From: Microlunatus parietis
GTDB lineage: Bacteria; Actinomycetota; Actinomycetes; Propionibacteriales; Propionibacteriaceae
DNA length: 64,000 nucleotides
Direction: 5' to 3'
Assembly (NCBI RefSeq): GCF_013407955.1
Contig: NZ_JACCBU010000001.1
Span: forward strand, 3,348,001-3,412,000
Numbering within the stretch: position 1 is the stretch's first letter; every line of letters begins with the position of its first letter. The position numbers were made by a program, and so were the translations under genes. Below the pieces are notes generated by a model. That model saw only the letters and a list, made by a program, of their open reading frames with translations, did no database searches and was not told the DNA's origin. This document shows positions 18,523 through 27,213 of the stretch, one piece after another.

Positions 18523-19137
18523 ATGGCAGCGGAGGTGCGCGCCAGGCCGCCGCGCCGCGAGGTGCGGGACCGGGTGCTGGAGCATGCGGCGGCGGCGTTC
18601 CTGCGGGACGGGTACGCCGGGGTGAAGGTGATCGACATCGCCACCGCGGCGGGGTTCACCAAGGGCGCCGTCTACTCCAATTTCGGCGGCAAGCCGGGCT
18701 TGTTCAGTGCGGTCTGGTCGGAGCGGTTCGAGGCGATCGCCGGGTTTGCGCTGGGCCGGTCCGAGTTGATCAGGTCCGGCCGGCCGCGGGAGGAGATCCT
18801 GGCCGAGGTGGCCCGGGAGCTGGCGGTCCGGCTGACCGAGGCGCCGGGCTGGGCCACCGCGCTCGGCGAGTTCCGGCTGCTCGCGGTCCGCGATCCGGAG
18901 GTCGCCCGGACCTACGCCGAATTGTCCGCCCGGCAGCTGGACGGGCTGGCCGGGCAGCTGCGGGAGCACGGGGACGCGATCGGGCTGCCCGGTGATTTCG
19001 ATCATGCCGTCGCGGCGTACCTGATCCTCACGACGGCGACCTCGTTGGCCCTGGAGCACGCCGCCGCACCTCGCGTCACCGACCGGGACCGGATCGAGCG
19101 GTGCCTGGCCGAGTTGTTGATCAAGGTGCTCCGGTGA
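18523..19137 (+). CDS. TetR-family transcriptional regulator
   Basis: 204 residues. The N-terminal domain is clear (VLEHAAAAFLRDGYAGVKVIDIATAAGFTKGAVYSNFGGK), a strong match to the family recognition helix. The ligand-binding domain is Leu/Ala/Arg-rich. A perfect palindrome sits just upstream. The stop overlaps the GTG of the next gene (GTGA), so it is co-transcribed with the pseudo-ABC ATPase and YhgE/Pip membrane protein, and probably represses all three. Confidence 0.92.
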   Translation: MAAEVRARPPRREVRDRVLEHAAAAFLRDGYAGVKVIDIATAAGFTKGAVYSNFGGKPGLFSAVWSERFEAIAGFALGRSELIRSGRPREEILAEVARELAVRLTEAPGWATALGEFRLLAVRDPEVARTYAELSARQLDGLAGQLREHGDAIGLPGDFDHAVAAYLILTTATSLALEHAAAPRVTDRDRIERCLAELLIKVLR

Positions 19138-19844
19138 CCGCCGCCGAGACGGTGCCGGAGCAGGAGCCGGATGCGTTCATCGACGCGCAGCTGCTGTCCT
19201 TGATCACCAGGGAGGGGCCGGTCTTTCGTGATCTTCGGTTCCGCGTGCCGCAGGGCGGGCTGGCCTTGGTCGCCGGGCCGTCCGGGTCCGGTCGGTCCGC
19301 GTTGCTGCTCACGCTGGCCGGCCGGATGCGCGGCTGGACCGGCGCACTGCGGATCGGCGGCCGGGACGCGGCCCGGGAGTCCCGGGCGGTGCGCCGGATC
19401 TCGTCGGTGGCGCGGATCGACACCATGATCGATCTGGAGCCGCAGCACACGGTCGGCGAGGCGATCACCGAGCGCGCGTTGATCGACGACGTCGCGCCGC
19501 GGTCGGCCGCCATGATCATCCACCGGTCCGCCCGCGAGTACGGGCTCCAACTCGACGACGGCGCCCTGATCGGCCGGCTGCCCGCGCTGGACCGGGCGGT
19601 TCTGACCGCCCTGCTGGCGACGGTACGGGCCGCCGACCTGGTCATCTTCGACGACGCCGACCGCGGCCTCGACCCGGCCGAGCAGGCCGAGCTGCTGTCG
19701 GTGCTGGCCGGGCTGTGCTCGCTGGACGATCAGGGCTCGGACTTCACGACGGTGGTGGCGAGCACCGTACACGCCGACGCGGCGCCGGCCGGGACCACAC
19801 TGATCCCGCTGACCCGCCCCGATGCTGCGGAAGAAGAGGACTGA
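19134..19844 (+). CDS. ABC-type ATPase-like protein with all catalytic motifs altered
   Basis: 236 residues, GTG start overlapping the TetR stop. The fold is an ABC nucleotide-binding domain, but the motifs are changed. Walker A is GPSGSGRSALL (Lys to Arg), the signature region is LPALDRAVL with no SGG, and Walker B is LVIFDDADRGLD, where the catalytic Glu is Asp. Hydrolysis is probably slow or absent. The gene ends 2 bp before the YhgE/Pip gene, and such ATPase-like genes often accompany that family. It may therefore be a regulatory nucleotide-binding subunit. Confidence 0.8.
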   Translation: MTAAETVPEQEPDAFIDAQLLSLITREGPVFRDLRFRVPQGGLALVAGPSGSGRSALLLTLAGRMRGWTGALRIGGRDAARESRAVRRISSVARIDTMIDLEPQHTVGEAITERALIDDVAPRSAAMIIHRSAREYGLQLDDGALIGRLPALDRAVLTALLATVRAADLVIFDDADRGLDPAEQAELLSVLAGLCSLDDQGSDFTTVVASTVHADAAPAGTTLIPLTRPDAAEEED

Positions 19845-19846
19845 TC

Positions 19847-21994
19847 ATGCCGTTCCCGATCACCGGACTGGCCCGGCTGGAGCTGCGCCGGTTCCGCGGC
19901 CCGCTGCCCAAGATCGCGTTGATCTTCGTGCTGATCGTCCCGCTGTTGTACGGGGCGATCTACCTGACCGCCAACTGGGACCCGTACGGACGACTCGATC
20001 ACCTTCCGGTCGCCCTGGTCAACAACGACCGCCCGGTCACGTACAACAAAGAGAAGGTGGCCGCCGGGAAAGACTTCATCGATAGCATGCACGAGAAGGC
20101 GACGTTCGACTTCCGGGACGTGGACCAGGCGGAGGCGGAGCGCGGGCTGCGCGAGGGCGACTACTACCTCGCGGTCGTGGTGCCGCCGGACTTCTCGGCG
20201 AACCTGATCAGCGGTGCCGGCGACGACCCGCGGCGCGCGGTGATCATGCTCCGGCGCAACGACGCCAACGGGTTCGTGATCGGCAGCATCACCAACAGCG
20301 CGCAGAACACGATCGCCCGCGCCGTCGACGAGTCAGCGGTGGCCAGCTACTTCGACGCCGTGTTCGCGAACCTGGCCACGATCCGGTCCGGCATGGTGCA
20401 GGCCTCGGACGGGTCGGGCAAACTCGCTGACGGTGCCAAGTCCGCCGGCACCGGAGCGGGCAAGTTGGAGCGGGGCTCCGCCGACGCCGAGTCCGGTGCC
20501 GCGAAGCTGAACGCCGGGGCCGGCCAGCTCGCCACCGGACTGAAGTCGGCTCAACGGGGTTCGGCCGACCTGGACCGGGGCCTTGATCAACTCGAGTCGG
20601 GCTCGGCCGACCTGGCCGACGGCGCCGGTCAGGTCGCCGACGGTACCCAGCAGTTGAACGACCGGCTGCTGCCGGTCCTGGACGGGGTGCAGAAGGTGCT
20701 CACCCAGGTGCAGCGAGATGCCCAGGCCGCGACCGAGCCGCTGGATGATCTTGCCGCCGGACTCGCCGGGAACGAGAAGTCGATCAGTGACGACCTCGAC
20801 CAGGCCGGCGTCGCCCTTGATCAACTTCGGGCCGACCACCCGGAACTGGCCGAGGACAAGAACTTCCTGGCCCTCACCGCGCGGCTGGAGCAGGCCGGCG
20901 CCCGGACCGAGCGGCTGGCCGGCCGGGCCACCGACAGCGCCGAACGGATCGCCGCGATCAACCGCCGGGTGGCCGAGGACACCACGGCGAGCGAGCGGCT
21001 GACATCGGCCCGGAGCGATCTGATCAAGCTCAACGACGGCGCCCACCAGGTCGAGGACGGGGCCCTGGAGCTCAACCGCGGCCTCGTCAAGGCGAACTCC
21101 GGCGCCCACACCCTGGCGGGCGGAATCGCCGACGCCGCCACCGGAGCGGACCGGCTGGCCACCGGGACCGGCGACCTGACCAAGGGCCTCGGCACGCTGC
21201 ACCAGGGCCTGACCGACCTGACCGGCGGGCTCAGCGACCTGCAGGGCGGAGCCGGGAAGCTTCATGATCAACTCAAGAAGGGCGCCGACCGGATCCCGGT
21301 CTATTCACCCGGCGAGCAGGACGAGGCGATCCAGGTGCTGTCGTCGCCGGCCGACGTGACCATGCGGGTGGACAACCCGGCCACCTACTACGGCCGCGGG
21401 CTGGCCCCGATGTTCTTCGCGATCGCCCTGTGGGTGTTCGGGATCTCGGTGTTCCTGGTGGTCCGGCCGATCACCGCGCGGGCCCTGGCCGGCCGCGGCA
21501 GCCCGCTCCGGCACGCGCTGGCCGGCTGGCTGCCGATCGGCGCGATCGCCGTGGTCGGCGGCTGGTTGATGGTGGGCGTGGTGTGGCTCGCGCTCGGCCT
21601 GGATCCCGTACAGCCGTGGCCTTTCCTCGGCCTGGTCACCCTCGCCGCGATCTGTTTCTCCGCGATCGCCCACCTGCTCCGGACCGCGCTCGGCACGCCC
21701 GGCTCGTCACTCCTGCTGGTCTGGTTGATCTTGCAACTGACGTCGGCCGGCGGCACCTATCCGTCGCCGGTGCTGCCCGGGTTCTTCGCCGCGATCGCGC
21801 CGTACATGCCGATGACGTACCTGATCGACGCGTTCCGGATCACCATCTCCGGCGGCGAGGCGAGTCACCTGATCCGGGACGTCATCGTGCTGGCGGCGGT
21901 GGCCGTTCTGGCGCTGGGACTGTGTGCGCTGACCGTACTGCGGCGGCAGCGGTTCTCGATGCGGGACCTGCACCCGCCGCTGGTCTCGCCATAG
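19847..21994 (+). CDS. YhgE/Pip family membrane protein
   Basis: 715 residues from ATG 19847. The order is one N-terminal membrane segment (KIALIFVLIVPLLYGAIYL), then NWDPYGRLDHLPVALVNNDRPV, the conserved opening of the family. A roughly 450-residue extracytoplasmic region with repeats of the GAxxLxxGxxxLxxG pattern (about 190-480) follows. Five or six C-terminal membrane segments of ABC-2 type end the protein. The glycine-heptad repeat should form long helices. Relatives include the Pip phage-infection protein and the EsaA/YueB group. It is co-transcribed with the ATPase-like protein and TetR, so a regulated exporter or envelope machine is likely. The last base of its stop is the first of the inverted repeat at 21994-22155. 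Confidence 0.9.
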   Translation: MPFPITGLARLELRRFRGPLPKIALIFVLIVPLLYGAIYLTANWDPYGRLDHLPVALVNNDRPVTYNKEKVAAGKDFIDSMHEKATFDFRDVDQAEAERGLREGDYYLAVVVPPDFSANLISGAGDDPRRAVIMLRRNDANGFVIGSITNSAQNTIARAVDESAVASYFDAVFANLATIRSGMVQASDGSGKLADGAKSAGTGAGKLERGSADAESGAAKLNAGAGQLATGLKSAQRGSADLDRGLDQLESGSADLADGAGQVADGTQQLNDRLLPVLDGVQKVLTQVQRDAQAATEPLDDLAAGLAGNEKSISDDLDQAGVALDQLRADHPELAEDKNFLALTARLEQAGARTERLAGRATDSAERIAAINRRVAEDTTASERLTSARSDLIKLNDGAHQVEDGALELNRGLVKANSGAHTLAGGIADAATGADRLATGTGDLTKGLGTLHQGLTDLTGGLSDLQGGAGKLHDQLKKGADRIPVYSPGEQDEAIQVLSSPADVTMRVDNPATYYGRGLAPMFFAIALWVFGISVFLVVRPITARALAGRGSPLRHALAGWLPIGAIAVVGGWLMVGVVWLALGLDPVQPWPFLGLVTLAAICFSAIAHLLRTALGTPGSSLLLVWLILQLTSAGGTYPSPVLPGFFAAIAPYMPMTYLIDAFRITISGGEASHLIRDVIVLAAVAVLALGLCALTVLRRQRFSMRDLHPPLVSP

Positions 21995-22155
21995 TCGTGT
22001 GTCGCGGTTGAAGCGTGGTGTCTGGCGGCGTCTGGGTGCGTGCATCGCCAGGCCGCCGAGGGAGGGCTACCGGGTCGTAACGCGACCGAAGTCGAACGAC
22101 GCGAGGTGCGTGCCCAGGCGTCGTCAGACGCCGCGCTTCAGCCGCGACACACGAC
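21994..22155 (+). repeat. Long inverted repeat LIR1 (162 bp; candidate structured RNA)
   Basis: Arms of 55 bp, 21994-22048 and 22101-22155, surround a 52 nt core. The first 14 bp pair perfectly. Over 55 pairs I find 11 differences: ten would be G-U pairs in a + strand RNA, one is a mismatch. The core holds GAGGGAGGGC and a small hairpin GGTCG-TAACG-CGACC. The left arm begins on the Pip stop; the right arm contains the last codons and stop of the glycosyltransferase at 22124-23734. Homologous copies lie near 38.5, 53.0 and 57.9 kb. Confidence 0.85.
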
Positions 22156-23734
22156 TGTACCGGGGCGCGCCGACGAAGCGGTCGAGCCACGACAGCGATC
22201 CCGGTCTTGCCCGCCGGATCGCCCACAGGATGATCGCGATCAAGATCAACAACTGGATCACCGGGGACACGTTCTCCCGGACCCGGGTGGCGACGAAGTC
22301 GAGTTCGGGTCCCATCGGCAGATCACGCCCCGGTACGAACGCGAGCGACAGCGGCACGCCGCGCAAGATCATCAACAGGTCGAGCTTGCTCGGCGCCAGC
22401 ACCGCGAGTGGCATCCAGGCGATCAGGTCGTACCAGGACAGGGTGTAGGTCGAGGTGGCCAGCCAGGCCACGGCGAGCAGCACCGACGTCCGTAACGCGA
22501 CGGTGAGCGGATCGGCGCGCGGGTTGGCGTCCCGGTCCAGGCCGGGCGCGGCGGTCCACGGCAGCACCCGGGACAGCAGCCAGACCACCAAGATCATCAG
22601 CGCGTAGCAGACCAGGTTCAGCGCCAGCTTCTTGATCCCCGGCGGCCCCGGGAACAGGCCGAACAGCCGGAACAGCAGATCCGGCCAGGACCCGACCGAG
22701 ACGTACGTCGTGTTGTTCAGCACCCGGATCAGGGCGGTCGGCTGCCAGACCACGTAACTGAGCGCCATCGGGATCGCGGCGCCGACGCAGAGCAGCAGCG
22801 CCTTCTTCGGTTCCTTCCGGTACGCCCACAGCATGGCGATGCCCCACAGCCCGATGCTCAGCTTCGCGCAGCCGGCCAGGCCGATCCCGATCCCGGCGCC
22901 GAACGGGCTCTTCCGCATCAGCAGCAGCCCGCCGACCGCGAACATCACCGACATCGCCTCGTTGTGGCCGCTGGCCACGACCGCCCAGATCAGCAGCGGA
23001 TTGGCCACCGTGAGCAGCGCGGTGCGGGCCTGCCGGGTCTTGTCACCGTGGGCCAGCACCACCATGCCGGCACCGGCGAGCAGGAACGGCACCACCACGA
23101 ACACCTGCAGCCAGAACACGATGTCGTGCAGGTTCTCGCCGCCCATGATGTTGGCGGCCCACTGGGTCCAGGAGGTGATCGGGCCGTAGACACTGACCAC
23201 GTCCCACCAGGGCGGTTCGATCTGGTGCAGCACCGGGTCGTAGACGGTTCGGAAGACCTCCGCCGGGGTCGTGTCGTACGGGTTGTGCCCGGTCACCTGC
23301 AGCCTGCCGTACGCCGCGTACATCAAGATGTCGGCCGAAGTCATCGGCGGCACCAAGATCGTGGACAGGCTGAGCCCGGCGCCGAGCCCGAAGATCTTGC
23401 GGTGATCGGGTCGCCAGCCGCGGGACAGCGCGCGCAGGGCGATGGTCAGGCCGACCCCGCCGACGATGATCACCGCCCAGATCATCGTGGAAACGACCCA
23501 CTCGTTGGGTTCCGGGCTGCCGTCCGGCAGATACCACGGCGGCAGCAGGCTGGCCCGGGCACCGAGAGTGAGGGTGACCGCGGACGGGCCGAGGAAGCCG
23601 GTGATCAAGGTCAGCGCGGTCGCGCCGATGATCATGGCCAACGCGATCCGGTGATCACGGTGCCAGGCATCGGGGACGTAGCCGGTCGGCCCGGCAGGTT
23701 TCGATCCCGCCGGTTTCGTGGTCGCTCGGGTCAT
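22124..23734 (-). CDS. GT-C type membrane mannosyltransferase-like protein
   Basis: 536 residues with about twelve membrane segments, from the ATG complementary to 23732-23734. The loops read YAAYGRLQVTGHNPYDTTP and NPLLIWAVVASGHNEAMSV, resembling MptA/MptB-like polyprenol-phosphate-mannose-dependent alpha-1,6-mannosyltransferases of actinomycetes, which build envelope mannan. The start overlaps the GT2 gene by 4 bp. The final eight residues (SRLKRGV region) are encoded by the right arm of LIR1, so the native C-terminus may have been replaced or the arm derived from it. Confidence 0.75.
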   Translation of the reverse strand: MTRATTKPAGSKPAGPTGYVPDAWHRDHRIALAMIIGATALTLITGFLGPSAVTLTLGARASLLPPWYLPDGSPEPNEWVVSTMIWAVIIVGGVGLTIALRALSRGWRPDHRKIFGLGAGLSLSTILVPPMTSADILMYAAYGRLQVTGHNPYDTTPAEVFRTVYDPVLHQIEPPWWDVVSVYGPITSWTQWAANIMGGENLHDIVFWLQVFVVVPFLLAGAGMVVLAHGDKTRQARTALLTVANPLLIWAVVASGHNEAMSVMFAVGGLLLMRKSPFGAGIGIGLAGCAKLSIGLWGIAMLWAYRKEPKKALLLCVGAAIPMALSYVVWQPTALIRVLNNTTYVSVGSWPDLLFRLFGLFPGPPGIKKLALNLVCYALMILVVWLLSRVLPWTAAPGLDRDANPRADPLTVALRTSVLLAVAWLATSTYTLSWYDLIAWMPLAVLAPSKLDLLMILRGVPLSLAFVPGRDLPMGPELDFVATRVRENVSPVIQLLILIAIILWAIRRARPGSLSWLDRFVGAPRYSRVSRLKRGV

Positions 23735-24498
23735 CGCTTGAACCGCTTCAGTATTCCTTGGATACCGCCGGACTCCTTGAACTCGGACAGCCCGGCCTGC
23801 ACCAGGCCGCGGGCGGCCAGAGCCCTGGTCACCTCGGCCAGCTGGACGGCTCGGTCGAACCGCTCGGTCAGATCGAGCGAGGACTCCCGGCGAGGCCGAT
23901 CCAGTTCGACCTCCTCGACGGTCAGTCCGGCCCGCCGAACGTCGACGAGCATGCTCACCGCACCGCCCCAGCCGGCGGCGAGCGGGCTGGTCAGCTCGAA
24001 CGCGCGCCGGGTCAGGCAGCGTTCGACGGCGAGCGGGGCCCGCGGCGTCCAGCCGGTCAGTTCGGCGATGCCGCGGATCGCGGCTGCTTCCGGAAGACCC
24101 GGATCCGTAGCCGCCTCCGTTGTGGGTACGGCGATCGTCAGGTCGGCCCGGCCGGCGCGGACCGGCTCGATCAGCGGGGCCAGGTCGGCGGGTTGGGCGC
24201 CGGTCGCCGAGAGCAGCAACAGCGAGGCGGCTTCGGACCGGCGGTCGCGCTGCTCCAGGATGCCGAGCGCGTTGACCGCGGACTCCATCGCGACGGCCCA
24301 GCCGCGGGCCCGTTTGTGGGTGACCACGATCGCGCCGGCGGCGCCGGCGTACTTGGCCGTCTCGTCGGCGCTGCCGTCGTCGCAGACGATCACCGGGTCG
24401 ATTCCCGGCAGCGCTGCGGCGGCCCGGACGACGTCGGCCACCTGCCGCTGCGCGTCCTTGGCCCAGATCACGCACGCGATCGGTGTCCGGGAAGTCAC
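23731..24498 (-). CDS. Family 2-like glycosyltransferase
   Basis: 255 residues. The nucleotide-sugar binding fold opens with [20 protein letters not shown] and [19 protein letters not shown], with the DDGS motif of GT-A enzymes. The later DxD position is unclear by eye. There is no membrane segment. It overlaps the GT-C membrane transferase by 4 bp, so it may supply a lipid-linked sugar donor for it, as dolichol-phosphate-mannose synthase does for GT-C enzymes; that link is inferred. Confidence 0.8.
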   Translation of the reverse strand: MTSRTPIACVIWAKDAQRQVADVVRAAAALPGIDPVIVCDDGSADETAKYAGAAGAIVVTHKRARGWAVAMESAVNALGILEQRDRRSEAASLLLLSATGAQPADLAPLIEPVRAGRADLTIAVPTTEAATDPGLPEAAAIRGIAELTGWTPRAPLAVERCLTRRAFELTSPLAAGWGGAVSMLVDVRRAGLTVEEVELDRPRRESSLDLTERFDRAVQLAEVTRALAARGLVQAGLSEFKESGGIQGILKRFKR

Positions 24499-24575
24499 AG
24501 GGCAAGGTTAGTGGTTTCCTGCTGGTCGCCGCGCGTTCGTATCCGGCGCGCGGGTCGGGGGTAGGGTCGGGCGCT

Positions 24576-25778
24576 ATGGCCGAGAACGTTGATCAGCGCC
24601 CGGTCGGCGTACGGTCCGAGGTGGGCCGGCTGCGCACCGTACTGCTGCATCGGCCGGGGCCGGAACTGCGGCGGCTGACCCCACGGAACAACGACGCCCT
24701 GCTCTTCGACGGCATCCCGTGGGTGAGCCGGGCCCGGGACGAGCACGACGCCTTCGCCGCGGTACTGCGGGCCCGGGGCGTCGAGGTGCTGCACCTGGAA
24801 CAGTTGCTGATCGAGACGCTGGCCCAGCCGACCGCGGCCGCCGACGCCATCGACGGCGTGCTGACCGATCTCCGGCTCGGTGATCAACTTCGCCGTCAGC
24901 TGCGTGATCAACTCGTCCAGCTCGGGCCGGAGGAATTGTCCGGTGTGCTGATCGCCGGGCTGCGCAACGACGAACTGCGCTCCACCGGGCTGGTCTCGTC
25001 GCTGCTGGCGGCCGAGGACTTCCTGATCGATCCGCTGCCGAATCTCTTGTTCACCAGGGATTCCAGCGTCTGGGTCGGCGACCGGGTGGCGATCACCTCG
25101 CTGGCCATGCCGGCCCGGCAGCGGGAGACCCAGCTGACCGAGTTGATCTACGCGTTCCACCCGCGGTTCGAGTCCGTGCCGCGGCTGCACGGGTGGGCCC
25201 GGGAGCATCTCGAGGGTGGCGACGTGCTGGCCCTGGCGCCCGGAGTGCTCGCGGTCGGCGTCGGCGAACGGACCACGCCGGCCGGCGCCGAACGGTTCGC
25301 CCGGACCGTTTTCGATCATGGTCTGGCCGAGCAACTGCTGGTCGTACCGATCGACCAGAACCGAGCGACCATGCACCTGGACACCATCTGCACCATGGTC
25401 GACGTCGACGCCGTCGTCATGTATCCCAACGTGGCCGACCGACTGTCCGCGATCCCGGTCCGGCCCGGCGAGGGCCGCGAGTTGATCATCGGGGAGCGAG
25501 CGCCGTTCCTCGAGGCCGCGGCGACGGCGATGGGGATCGACCGACTGCGGGTGATCGCAACCGGCCTGGATCCGGTCACCGCGGAACGCGAACAATGGGA
25601 CGACGGCAACAACACCCTGGCCATCGAGCCCCGGGTCGCCGTCGCGTACGAACGCAACGTCGAGACCAACGCCCGACTGGAGGCCGCCGGCATCGAGGTG
25701 ATCACCCTGGCCGGCTCCGAACTCGGCTCCGGCCGAGGCGGCCCCCGCTGCATGTCCTGCCCCATCCTCCGCGACTGA
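24576..25778 (+). CDS. arcA: Arginine deiminase
   Basis: 400 residues from ATG 24576. Family landmarks are [18 protein letters not shown] at the start, [11 protein letters not shown], the HLEGGD-like [14 protein letters not shown], the histidine motif [11 protein letters not shown], and the catalytic cysteine in RCMSCPI near the C-terminus. It hydrolyses arginine to citrulline and ammonia. No arcB, arcC or arcD is adjacent, so the complete ATP-yielding pathway is not encoded here. It may serve acid tolerance or nitrogen supply. It is divergent from the glycosyltransferase pair. Confidence 0.97.
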   Translation: MAENVDQRPVGVRSEVGRLRTVLLHRPGPELRRLTPRNNDALLFDGIPWVSRARDEHDAFAAVLRARGVEVLHLEQLLIETLAQPTAAADAIDGVLTDLRLGDQLRRQLRDQLVQLGPEELSGVLIAGLRNDELRSTGLVSSLLAAEDFLIDPLPNLLFTRDSSVWVGDRVAITSLAMPARQRETQLTELIYAFHPRFESVPRLHGWAREHLEGGDVLALAPGVLAVGVGERTTPAGAERFARTVFDHGLAEQLLVVPIDQNRATMHLDTICTMVDVDAVVMYPNVADRLSAIPVRPGEGRELIIGERAPFLEAAATAMGIDRLRVIATGLDPVTAEREQWDDGNNTLAIEPRVAVAYERNVETNARLEAAGIEVITLAGSELGSGRGGPRCMSCPILRD

Positions 25779-25793
25779 CCCTGGGCCGGTTTC

Positions 25794-25892
25794 CCCGGTC
25801 GTCACTCTGGCCACAAGTTTTTCACGTAACGTGAAAAACTGGCACTTCCCGCAAGTTACTTCTCTGGTAAAGCGACAAGAAATGTGGGGAAG
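25794..25892 (+). repeat. 99 bp double-hairpin repeat, copy 2
   Basis: Begins 15 bp after the arcA stop. The AGTTTTTCACGT hairpin is identical to copy 1; the second CGCGAG dyad is broken by three substitutions. Copy 1 lies 7.5 kb upstream in the same orientation. Confidence 0.9.
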
Positions 25893-26172
25893 TTGCGGGC
25901 GGGCCAGCGGCCAGGGCTCGGGTGGAAGATCGCGCCGGACGATCCGGCCACGACGAGCGTTGGCCAAGTCGGACGCGGGCGGTGGGGTTCCGGGCGCGTA
26001 AGGCGAGGGCGATCCGCGGTCCAGGACTACAGGGGGCGGAGAACCTGGTGCACGGCAATCCAGCGCGGCCAAATCCCCGGCGAGGACGTCACGGTGCGAG
26101 CGATCAGCGGCGCAGCTGCGTGGGCCGTGGGCCCATCACCGGGGGCCGCCTCCTCGCCCGAGCAGTCACATC
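25893..26172. other. Non-coding stretch, nothing recognised
   Basis: Part of the 518 bp between the convergent arcA and glycerophosphodiesterase genes. Short open frames exist but lack plausible starts or recognisable motifs. Only the repeat to its left and the inverted repeat to its right stand out. Confidence 0.5.
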
Positions 26173-26239
26173 GTCGAGTGTGACGTTACGACCGTCCGAA
26201 ATCGCGCCGTTTTCTTCGGTCCGTAACGTCACACTCGAC
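26173..26239. terminator. 18 bp perfect inverted repeat between convergent genes
   Basis: Arms GTCGAGTGTGACGTTACG at 26173-26190 and its exact complement at 26222-26239 enclose 31 nt containing CCGTTTTCTTCGG. It sits between arcA and the glycerophosphodiesterase, which converge, so a bidirectional terminator is likely. There is no U-tract, so factor-assisted or structural action is assumed. An operator or mobile-element remnant is possible. Confidence 0.6.
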
Positions 26240-26296
26240 GCTCGGGCCGGGCGATGGGCACCGCGTGGCTGCCTACCGAACGGGCCTCCCGCCGGG

Positions 26297-27115
26297 TCAG
26301 GCGCGGGCGGGGGTGTTCAGGCGGTCCAGGGCTCGGTCGGGGAAGTCGGTGGTGAGGCCGTCCACGCCGAGGGAGAGGGCGAAGTCGATGTCGTGCGGCT
26401 CGTTCAGGGTCCACGGGTGGACCTGCTTGCCGTGCTGGTGGGCGCGGGCGACGAAGTCGGGATCGGCGCGGAGCATGGCGATGTCGGGGCCGAACGCCTC
26501 GATGCCGTCCGGGAGCTGGCCGGTCTCATAGTCGCCGAAGTCGAACTGCTGCAGGTAGGTCCGCTCCAGCTCCGGCAGCAGCCGGCCGACCTTGAGCAGC
26601 GCCTCCATCGAGAAGCTGATGATCCGGACCGGCGCGCCGGCCTTGGTCCAGCCGTAGTCGGCGAGCATGTCGGCGACCCGGTCCTCGGTGTCCAGGCCGC
26701 GCGGATTCGGGTGCTTGGTCTCGATGGCCAGGGTCACGTCGATGTCGCGCTGCCGGGCCTCGTCCACCATGGCCAGCAGTTCAGCGAGCGTGATCAGGGT
26801 GCGCTGTTCCTCGGACGGGTTCTGCGTCTGGCGGGACCCGAAGTCGAGCGCCTTGAGTTCGGCGACAGTGAACTCGAAGGCGATGCCGGTCGTGGTGGCG
26901 GTCCGGTCGACCCGGCTGTCGTGCAGGCAGATCAGCTGGTCGTCGGCGCTGAACTGGACGTCGCACTCGAGGCCGAGACGGGTGCCGGTCTCGCCGGCCC
27001 AGTCGATCGCGGCGCGATACGCGGCGATCGTCATTTCGGGCTGGCGGCCGGAGAATCCACGGTGGGCGAAGAGCTGGTGGGATAGCGGCCGGGCCGCATG
27101 CACCGGTGAAATCAC
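26297..27115 (-). CDS. Glycerophosphodiester phosphodiesterase
   Basis: 272 residues. The TIM-barrel signature HRGFSGRQPEMTIAAY at residue 18 carries the first catalytic histidine. LECDVQFSADDQLICLHDSRVDRT supplies the metal-binding Glu and Asp and the second His. A late VHPWTLNEP motif is also typical. There is no signal peptide, so the enzyme is probably cytoplasmic, releasing glycerol-3-phosphate from deacylated phospholipids. It stands alone. Confidence 0.93.
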   Translation of the reverse strand: MISPVHAARPLSHQLFAHRGFSGRQPEMTIAAYRAAIDWAGETGTRLGLECDVQFSADDQLICLHDSRVDRTATTTGIAFEFTVAELKALDFGSRQTQNPSEEQRTLITLAELLAMVDEARQRDIDVTLAIETKHPNPRGLDTEDRVADMLADYGWTKAGAPVRIISFSMEALLKVGRLLPELERTYLQQFDFGDYETGQLPDGIEAFGPDIAMLRADPDFVARAHQHGKQVHPWTLNEPHDIDFALSLGVDGLTTDFPDRALDRLNTPARA

Positions 27116-27213
27116 GGCGATCAGTCTGGCACACCGGAGCCGATCGGCTCACCGAGCCGGCTCGGAGTTGGACGAATGGTCACGGAGCTTTCCGGATCGT
27201 ACGACCGCGCAGT

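Noticed and set aside
22124..24505. A single 793-codon gene spanning both glycosyltransferases
   Set aside because: Its first 257 residues are an off-frame shadow of the GT2 gene. The real membrane protein starts at 23734.
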